10,425 nucleotides of DNA from a bacterium. Lineage in GTDB: Bacteria; CSSED10-310; JAJRTK01. A program made the translations under genes and the position numbers. Each line of letters opens with the position of its first letter. Position 1 is the first letter of the stretch. The notes below the pieces were generated by a model. That model made no database searches, was not told the origin of the DNA, and saw only the letters and a list, made by a program, of their open reading frames with translations. Positions 6,461 through 10,425 of this stretch are shown one piece after another. The stretch lies in the NCBI GenBank assembly GCA_024278345.1, contig JAJRTK010000166.1, positions 1 through 10,425 on the forward strand, given 5' to 3'.

Positions 6461-7387
6461 TCAATCCTCCTTCGGCAGGTCGGCGCCGCTGGAAGCGCGA
6501 GCCACAAAAATGTCGTCCAGGGACGGCGTCCGTTTTTCCACTACCGTGGCCCCCGCAGCGACAATGGCAGCTTCCACTTCCTCCATGGAACCACCTAAGA
6601 GCGCGCTCCACTCCCGGCCATGGCCCACCAGAGTCAGAGCGCAGGCCAGGCTCGGAGGCTCTGAGAGGCTTGTCTCAAAGCGGATCACCATCTGGTGGTG
6701 GCTCTCTTGGATCTCTTCCAGAGAGCCGTCCAACAACATCCCTCCATCGGCCATCATGGCCACGTGATCCGCCACTCGTTCCACTTCGTCCAGAAGATGG
6801 GACGAGAAAAGGACCGTCCGGCCCTCCTCGGCGATGGTCCGGATGATCGCTCCAAGGATGTCTCGGCGCACAATGGGGTCCAGCCCCGTGGACGGCTCGT
6901 CCAGAATTAACAGCTCAGGCCGGTGGGCCAAGGCCGTCAAGAGGCCCGCCCGGGCTTTCTGCCCCTGAGAAAGCTCCCGCACCCTCGCCTGAGGATCGAG
7001 CTCGAACATGCCAAGAAGCTCGGAAGCGTACGCGTCGTCCCAGCGGCGATAAAAGGCCCCACTGTAGCGAATCAGCTCTTCGATTCGCATCCAACCGGGA
7101 ATATCCCGCTCCTCAGAGAGATAACCCACTCTGGATAACACGCCCACAGGATCTCGGACAGGGTCGAGGCCAAAGAGCCGCACGCTGCCTTGCTGTGCTC
7201 GATAAAGACCCAGAAGATGGCGGAGAAGCGTGGTTTTTCCAACGCCATTTTCGCCCACCAATCCGTAGACCGCTCCCTTAGGAACCGTGAAATCCAGATT
7301 CCTTAGCACCCTCCGGGAGCCGAAGCGCCGAAATAGCCCGCGGACTTCCACGATTGCCGCAGTTTGAGAAGATCCCAACGAGTTCAT
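6461..7387 (-). CDS. ABC transporter ATP-binding protein
   Basis: The 308-residue cytoplasmic ATPase has a complete motif set: Walker A GENGVGKTT (45-53), Q-loop region LSEERD (90-95, with Glu in place of the usual Gln), signature LSQGQKAR (139-146), Walker B LLILDEPSTGLDP (159-171) and switch histidine H197 in FSSHLLDE. The C-terminal ~80 residues form an extra domain ending DDIFVARAS, a common ending for NatA/YtrB/CcmA-like exporter ATPases. The ATG lies three bases after the regulator stop, and the stop lies three bases before the permease ATG. All three genes therefore form one transcription unit. It should energise the downstream permease. The signature keeps the core of the usual LSGGQ motif, so activity is likely. 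Confidence 0.95.
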   Translation of the reverse strand: MNSLGSSQTAAIVEVRGLFRRFGSRRVLRNLDFTVPKGAVYGLVGENGVGKTTLLRHLLGLYRAQQGSVRLFGLDPVRDPVGVLSRVGYLSEERDIPGWMRIEELIRYSGAFYRRWDDAYASELLGMFELDPQARVRELSQGQKARAGLLTALAHRPELLILDEPSTGLDPIVRRDILGAIIRTIAEEGRTVLFSSHLLDEVERVADHVAMMADGGMLLDGSLEEIQESHHQMVIRFETSLSEPPSLACALTLVGHGREWSALLGGSMEEVEAAIVAAGATVVEKRTPSLDDIFVARASSGADLPKED

Positions 7388-7390
7388 TTC

Positions 7391-7786
7391 TTATCGCCCC
7401 ATTCTTGAAGAGGTGAGCTCGGCATCTCGATGCCTTACGAGAGACAGCAGCTCCTCCAGCCCGATCTGCATCTGGTGAGACTCGGCCAAAAGTGCGTCCA
7501 CACGCTCGGTGAGAATGCGCAAACGCTCAGCATGCGCAAGGGGCGAGCCGCCATCCGTCACGTAGGTCCCACTGGTTCGCCGTTTTTCCACAAGCCCCGC
7601 CCGCTCAAGCTCCCGGTACGCCCGAGCCACCGTGTTGGGGTTCACCGTCAACCGCTCCGCCAAGACACGGATGGGAGGAAGCTCGTCACCAGCCTCAAGA
7701 CGGCCCGACGCCACAAGAAATCGCACCTGCCGGACGATCTGAAGGTAGATGGGCACTCCCTCGCTGGTGGAGATGTGAATTTCCAA
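7391..7786 (-). CDS. GntR-family transcriptional regulator, YtrA subfamily
   Basis: A 131-residue protein if translation starts at TTG 7786. It opens with EIHISTSEGVPIYLQIVRQVRFLVASGRLEAGDELPPIRVLAERL and a winged helix-turn-helix (VNPNTVARAYRELERAGLVEKRRTSGTYV). It then ends in a short helical tail of about 50 residues with no effector-binding domain. That architecture, and linkage to an ABC operon, is the YtrA subfamily pattern. The TTG at 7786 has AAGGG seven bases upstream and gives the family's usual N-terminus. An alternative TTG at 7843, with GGAGAGAGG upstream, would add 19 residues that are not family-like. It probably represses its own operon, and the dyad at 8105-8124 is the best operator candidate. 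First gene of the operon, three bases before the ATPase. Confidence 0.93.
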   Translation of the reverse strand: MEIHISTSEGVPIYLQIVRQVRFLVASGRLEAGDELPPIRVLAERLTVNPNTVARAYRELERAGLVEKRRTSGTYVTDGGSPLAHAERLRILTERVDALLAESHQMQIGLEELLSLVRHRDAELTSSRMGR

Positions 7787-8102
7787 GGTGTTGCCCTTTG
7801 CGTGGGGGAACCGCTGGCAAAAAAAGAGAGGCCCCGTTGTCAACGCCTCTCTCCGACTTCAGCCGGAAAACCAGCAGGGAGGCAGATCCAGAAGCATGAT
7901 CTGCTTGTTGGATGCCCATGGAGCACGACTCTCGAAAACCGCTTTCTTTTCCTGGCGTTGAGTTCCACTCGCGTCGGCGGCAGTCCGTCCGCCGCCACTC
8001 GCCCGTCATGCCCCCGGACAGGGCTCATTCCCCGGAAAGCACTTCACCACCTACGCGTTCAGTGCCCTCGCGAAATCTTCCGCCCGAAAAACCGATCCAA
8101 CG
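7787..8102 (-). other. Long leader of the regulator-ABC operon, no gene seen
   Basis: About 300 bases separate the likely promoter/operator from the regulator start. A minus-strand frame of about 62 codons exists here but has no ribosome binding site or family-like sequence. The stretch contains the interspersed repeat at 7985-8003 and an alternative TTG start at 7843. I see no recognisable riboswitch. Confidence 0.4.
7985..8003 (-). repeat. 19 bp interspersed repeat, copy upstream of the ABC operon
   Basis: Exact reverse complement of 4753-4771. On the minus strand the match is followed by an 18-base insertion, then GGAACTCAACGCC, against GGAACTCACGCC in the other copy. The two copies flank the regulator-ATPase-permease operon as an inverted pair. 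It sits inside the probable mRNA leader of the operon. Confidence 0.7.
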
Positions 8103-8150
8103 ACTGTATTAATCTAATAATACAATTCTGTATTAAGTCAAGAGTACAGT
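8103..8150 (-). promoter_or_regulatory. Probable promoter and operator of the GntR-ABC operon
   Basis: An AT-rich island in GC-rich DNA. The dyad TGTATTA-N6-TAATACA spans 8105-8124. CTGTATTAA occurs twice, at 8104-8112 and 8128-8136, exactly 24 bp apart, and ACTGTA at 8103 is matched by TACAGT at 8145-8150. On the minus strand TTGACT (8137-8142) is followed by a TATTAG-like -10 about 16 bases on, inside the dyad. A regulator dimer bound there would block the polymerase. This dyad-over-promoter layout is common for YtrA-type autoregulators. The exact -10 is uncertain. Confidence 0.6.
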
Positions 8151-8366
8151 GGGCTCGTAAAGTGTCCGATTTCGTCTTTGGATCATGGACCCGGTTTGCC
8201 AGGCCGCTTGGCAAGGTTAGCTTGAGCTGAGCCGGCTTTGTCTAGCTCGTGAGCAGTAAGTTCTAGGTAAGTCATTGAAAAAACGGGGATTCACGTGTCC
8301 TGTGGCACGCAGGCGTAGAATCTAATGATTTCCATGAGTTACCGTGTTGCCCACTTCCCCGAATCC
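8151..8366. other. Short gene-free stretch before element copy 2
   Basis: No gene is seen. It contains a small hairpin, TTGCCA...TGGCAA, near 8196-8214 and otherwise unremarkable sequence up to the target site of the second element copy. Confidence 0.4.
8359..8366 (+). repeat. Target site duplication of element copy 2, left (CCGAATCC)
   Basis: Matches 8649-8656 (ACGAATCC) at seven of eight bases. The first base has changed in one of the copies. Confidence 0.75.
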
Positions 8367-8648
8367 GGGTATCAACGTAAGCCGGGACACCCGCCAAAAC
8401 AAAGACGCAACGCGTCGTACATGAATGTGGGCTGGGATCTCGTTGCCCTTTGTTGCAACGGGAAGTTGAGCGAGCTCCCTGGTGGGTCCAGGGCAAAGCC
8501 CTGCCGGGGACCGGTGCCGGAGGCCCCGGATGACCGCCGAGTAACGCGAGGCGTGACCCTTCGAGTCACGCAAACGTGACCCGCCGAGCGAGGCGTTGGC
8601 GCTTGCAATGCCACAATCCTCGAATTGTCCCGCGTTGCGTGGATGCCC
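8367..8648. mobile_element. 282 bp MITE-like element, copy 2 (decayed)
   Basis: Ends at 8367-8389 and 8626-8648 form 23 bp inverted repeats matching at 18 positions, against 22 for copy 1, and share the GGG...ATC...ACG...CGGGACA pattern. The flanks CCGAATCC (8359-8366) and ACGAATCC (8649-8656) agree at 7 of 8 bases, the expected scar of an 8 bp duplication. The interior aligns with copy 1 at AATGTGGG, GCTCCCTGGT, CAGGGC...GCCCTG, CCGCCGAG...GCGAGGC and CCACAATCC, in the same orientation. No coding capacity is seen. It lies just past the 3' end of the second rpn gene. More mismatches suggest an older insertion than copy 1. Confidence 0.85.
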
Positions 8649-8656
8649 ACGAATCC
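8649..8656 (+). repeat. Target site duplication of element copy 2, right (ACGAATCC)
   Basis: Directly abuts the right inverted repeat and pairs with 8359-8366. The same 8 bp length as in copy 1 supports a shared transposition mechanism. Confidence 0.75.
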
Positions 8657-8740
8657 GAAGCGTACATCTGGTGAGCAGCGTGAATTCGAGGAACTGCATG
8701 CGGGGAATGTGCTGTCGAATAACGCTGTTTGCGGGACGTG

Positions 8741-8763
8741 GAAGCCTGTCTGCAACGGGCTTC
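8741..8763 (-). terminator. Hairpin at the 3' end of the second rpn gene
   Basis: On the minus strand GAAGCC pairs with GGCTTC, and GT with AC after one mismatch, around a TGCAG loop. It starts at the last base of the stop codon. No T-run follows, so it may slow RNA decay rather than terminate transcription. Confidence 0.35.
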
Positions 8764-9752
8764 TAGCCTGTTTCAGTGACGCGAGCTTTGATCTGGTCCG
8801 GAGTTGCGGTGGCGAAGATGGGGAGCCATTGCTGGAGAAGCTGAAGGTCGCCGGTGTATTGGAGAGCCTCGGTGAGCCAGGAGGGAGCCCTTCCAAACCG
8901 GGCTTCATAAGTGGCTTGCAGGGCGGAGCGCAAGGCGTCGCGCTCTCCCTCTTGTCGGCCCTCTTGTCGGCCCTCTTGTCGGCCCTCTTGTCGGCCCTCG
9001 TGTCGGCCCTCTTCGCGGCCTTTTTCGATGCCTTCGAGGTAGGAGCCCTCGGTGAGAGTGTTGTGGAGCTGCATCCAGCGGATGCGAGCTTCGTATTGCT
9101 GGCGTGTAGGGTGGTCTCCGCCGAGGCGTTCGAGTTCCTGCATGGCCTGGAGGATCTCAGGTGTTTTCCACTTTTCAAGGACGGTCTTGGGCATGTTGGG
9201 GGCCTCCTTCAAAAAAGAGATCCATTGTTCGCGTAGAGAGGATGCTTCGTGGGGGGCACGGGTGTAGCTCGGGAGCTGGAAGAGAAGGATCGTGATGTGG
9301 CGCGAGAAAGTGAGCTGTGAACGGATTCCGCGGAATTCGAAGCGTTCGTGGTAGCCGTCGAGATCCTTGAACAGTTCAAAGTTGGAAAAGATCAGCAGGA
9401 GGAGTGGATTCAGGAGGTGGTAGCCTTGGCCTTTTTTGAGCTGTTCGCCGAATCTCTTTGCGGCGTAGTAGAGCATGCGTTCCGTGAATGCGCGGTGGTT
9501 GAGGCATTGCATTTCGACGATGAAGTGTCGTCCGCGTTTGTCCTGTACGGAGAGATCGAGGATGGATTCCTTTTCGTCGGAGGTCTGAAGCTCGGAGAGC
9601 GTGCTGAGGATGGTGATGGAATCGATGGCGTCTTTGCCGTGGAGTTCCAGGACGCCGTTGAGAAGGCTTCGGAGGAGAGCTGAGTTTTTTTGTCTTCCGA
9701 AGAGAGCGCGAAAGACGACATCGATTTTGGGGTCGAGGATGGTTGGTTTCAT
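8763..9752 (-). CDS. Rpn-family recombination-promoting nuclease / putative transposase (PD-(D/E)XK), intact
   Basis: The 329-residue protein opens with the Rpn/TIGR01784-type N-terminus MKPTILDPKIDVVFRALFG. It has a PD-(D/E)XK-like core, D66 in ILDLSVQD and E80-M-Q82 in FIVEMQ (Rpn proteins often have EMQ where classical nucleases have ExK). It goes on with AFTERMLYYAAKRFGEQLKKGQGY and PLLLLIFSNF, then a charged linker of EGRQEG repeats (about 245-268) and a small helical C-terminal domain, YEARFGRAPSWLTEAL. Members act as DNases that promote recombination, but host targets are unclear. GTG 9755 directly precedes ATG 9752; I use the ATG. A strong sigma70 promoter lies 65-95 bp upstream. It is only distantly related to the split rpn gene at 2044-3138: same fold, little visible sequence identity. 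Confidence 0.92.
   Translation of the reverse strand: MKPTILDPKIDVVFRALFGRQKNSALLRSLLNGVLELHGKDAIDSITILSTLSELQTSDEKESILDLSVQDKRGRHFIVEMQCLNHRAFTERMLYYAAKRFGEQLKKGQGYHLLNPLLLLIFSNFELFKDLDGYHERFEFRGIRSQLTFSRHITILLFQLPSYTRAPHEASSLREQWISFLKEAPNMPKTVLEKWKTPEILQAMQELERLGGDHPTRQQYEARIRWMQLHNTLTEGSYLEGIEKGREEGRHEGRQEGRQEGRQEGRQEGERDALRSALQATYEARFGRAPSWLTEALQYTGDLQLLQQWLPIFATATPDQIKARVTETG
8947..9018 (-). repeat. 12 bp tandem repeat encoding the EGRQ hinge
   Basis: Four perfect units of CCCTCTTGTCGG (plus-strand reading, 8947-8994) are followed by two imperfect ones. Each unit encodes four residues, giving EGRQEGRQ on the minus strand. Because the unit is a multiple of three, gain or loss of copies keeps the frame and only changes linker length. 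Confidence 0.92.
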
Positions 9753-9816
9753 CACGAGTTGGTCGGCTTCTTTTTGTAAAGGTGAGAATGGAGCGTTGGC
9801 AGCCTATGCACGATCG

Positions 9817-9845
9817 ATTATGCCATACAATAGACCGGCAGTCAA
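9817..9845 (-). promoter_or_regulatory. Sigma70 promoter of the second rpn gene
   Basis: On the minus strand TTGACT (9840-9845) and CATAAT (9817-9822), each 5 of 6 to consensus, are separated by exactly 17 bases. Transcription would start near 9810, leaving a leader of about 58 bases before the ATG at 9752. Confidence 0.75.
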
Positions 9846-9858
9846 GGGGGTGTGTCGT

Positions 9859-9937
9859 GCCGTTCGTAGGGGCATGGCGTGCCGTGCCCCTACGCTCGCG
9901 CCGTTCGTATGGGCATGGCGTGCCGTGCCCCGACGCT
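9859..9937. repeat. Two direct copies of a 38 bp hairpin-forming unit
   Basis: Units at 9859-9896 and 9900-9937 (period 41) differ at two positions. Copy 1 forms a strong hairpin at 9865-9894: CGTAGGGGCA pairs with TGCCCCTACG, continuing toward the loop through a T-G wobble and GGC/GCC. In copy 2 both differences fall in the outer stem and are not compensating, so its hairpin is shorter. It lies beyond the -35 box of the rpn promoter. Similar GGGGCATGGCG-type palindromes are common dispersed repeats in bacteria, so this may be one of a genome-wide family. Confidence 0.75.
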
Positions 9938-10135
9938 GGATATCCGGAAATAGTTTGCTTCCCGTGTGGAGAAGGGGGTTCGGGTGTGGAACCGTCGGTC
10001 AGGGAGCCGGTGAAGGAAGAAGAGAGGGCCGGAGTGGTTGCGAAGGCGTTTTAGGTGTGGAATCGGTAACCGTTGGCTCATAGGCATCCAGGCTGTGGGT
10101 CTGTCAGGGGTCGTGGCATCTTGGCGGTGGAGATC

Positions 10136-10195
10136 ATGGGCAAGTCTGATAGAGTGGATTGGCGGGAAGTATTGAGTCTGGCGGCGTGGGGGTAG
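10136..10195 (+). CDS. Possible 19-residue leader peptide
   Basis: ATG at 10136 follows GGTGGAG and encodes MGKSDRVDWREVLSLAAWG, ending TAG at 10193-10195, three bases before the next ATG. The spacing suggests translational coupling to the following ORF. No family is recognised. It could equally be the remnant of a longer gene. A chance ORF of this length is quite possible. Confidence 0.25.
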   Translation: MGKSDRVDWREVLSLAAWG

Positions 10196-10198
10196 TCG

Positions 10199-10393
10199 AT
10201 GAAGATTGGGAAGGTATCGTGGTCGTTTTTGTCGTTTGCGGGATGCGGTCTTTTGCTTGCATCCTTTCTCTGGTGGCCCGGAGCCGCTCGTCGGGAAGTG
10301 GTGGAGGTGTCGGAGGCGGATCTCCGTTCGGGTCCTGGAACGGAGAATGGTGTGATGGCCGTGTATCGGATGGTGAGAGGTTGGATGTGTTGA
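10199..10393 (+). CDS. Small secreted or membrane-anchored protein with the start of a bacterial SH3-like motif
   Basis: The 64-residue frame starts at ATG 10199 after GGGGGT at five bases. Residues 6-27 are hydrophobic behind two lysines, a signal-peptide or anchor pattern; FAGC16 is only a weak lipobox. The rest reads VEVSEADLRSGPGTENGVMAVYRMVRGWMC, and xLRSGPGT is the hallmark of bacterial SH3 domains. The domain stops after about half its normal length, so this may be a gene truncated by a frameshift or nonsense change near 10391. The window ends too soon to tell. Real expression is plausible but unproven. Confidence 0.4.
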   Translation: MKIGKVSWSFLSFAGCGLLLASFLWWPGAARREVVEVSEADLRSGPGTENGVMAVYRMVRGWMC

Positions 10394-10425
10394 GTCCCCT
10401 CCGGGGCATGGGTGTGAGGAGGCGA

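Larger units (their letters stand above)
9756..10135. other. Gene-free interval upstream of the second rpn gene
   Basis: Contains the rpn promoter (9817-9845) and a duplicated hairpin unit (9859-9937). Between 9938 and 10135 I see nothing recognisable. Open plus-strand frames here translate the hairpin repeat into GAWRAVP-like strings, a familiar artefact, and lack ribosome binding sites. Confidence 0.6.

Noticed and set aside
7840-8028. Minus-strand 62-codon frame in the operon leader
   Set aside because: No ribosome binding site, Arg-rich low-quality translation, and it includes the interspersed repeat.
8625-9236. Plus-strand 203-codon frame
   Set aside because: Antisense to the Rpn nuclease C-terminus. 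The LLSALLSAL string is the reverse reading of the 12 bp repeat.
9743-10054. Plus-strand 103-codon frame
   Set aside because: It translates the hairpin repeats (GAWRAVP-type strings), has no ribosome binding site and overlaps the rpn promoter.

Overview
The window is about 60% GC by eye and reads as bacterial chromosome. It mixes ordinary minus-strand housekeeping and transport genes with a dense load of small repeats and degraded mobile DNA. The organism cannot be fixed from the sequence. Abundant short interspersed repeats, several Rpn-type nuclease genes and a YtrA-type ABC operon would suit a Verrucomicrobiota/Planctomycetota-like genome, but that is a low-confidence guess.

Layout, left to right. 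Positions 1-1464 (minus) hold purH, the bifunctional last-two-steps enzyme of purine synthesis, cut by the left edge so that only its C-terminal end is missing. Positions 1465-2043 have no gene but contain a palindrome, a leader hairpin and copy 1 of a ~98 bp diverged repeat. Positions 2044-3138 (plus) are an Rpn-family PD-(D/E)XK nuclease gene split by a 256 bp element (2437-2692). The element has 23 bp terminal inverted repeats and an exact 8 bp target duplication; removing it restores the reading frame perfectly. Immediately downstream sits an internally deleted IS5-family element (3139-3560) between CTAG duplications, then copy 2 of the ~98 bp repeat (3569-3665).

Positions 3733-4497 (minus) encode a TVP38/TMEM64-type membrane protein. 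Its upstream region is three head-to-tail 64 bp repeats (4513-4704). Positions 4823-7786 (minus) form a compact three-gene operon: a YtrA-type GntR regulator, an ABC ATPase and a large polytopic ABC permease, with 3-base gaps between genes. A 20 bp dyad overlapping a likely promoter (about 8103-8150) lies some 300 bp upstream. A 19 bp sequence occurs in inverted orientation on both sides of this operon.

Positions 8367-8648 hold a second, more decayed copy of the 256 bp element, again with a target duplication (7 of 8 bases). Positions 8763-9752 (minus) encode an intact Rpn-family nuclease/putative transposase with a GRQEG tandem-repeat hinge and a good sigma70 promoter. Positions 9756-10135 are gene-free apart from a duplicated strong hairpin. 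The right edge has two small plus-strand ORFs, one resembling the start of a secreted bacterial SH3-domain protein.

The most interesting feature is the small non-autonomous element family: two copies with independent target duplications, a conserved internal run of hairpins, and one copy sitting in, and one beside, an Rpn nuclease gene.
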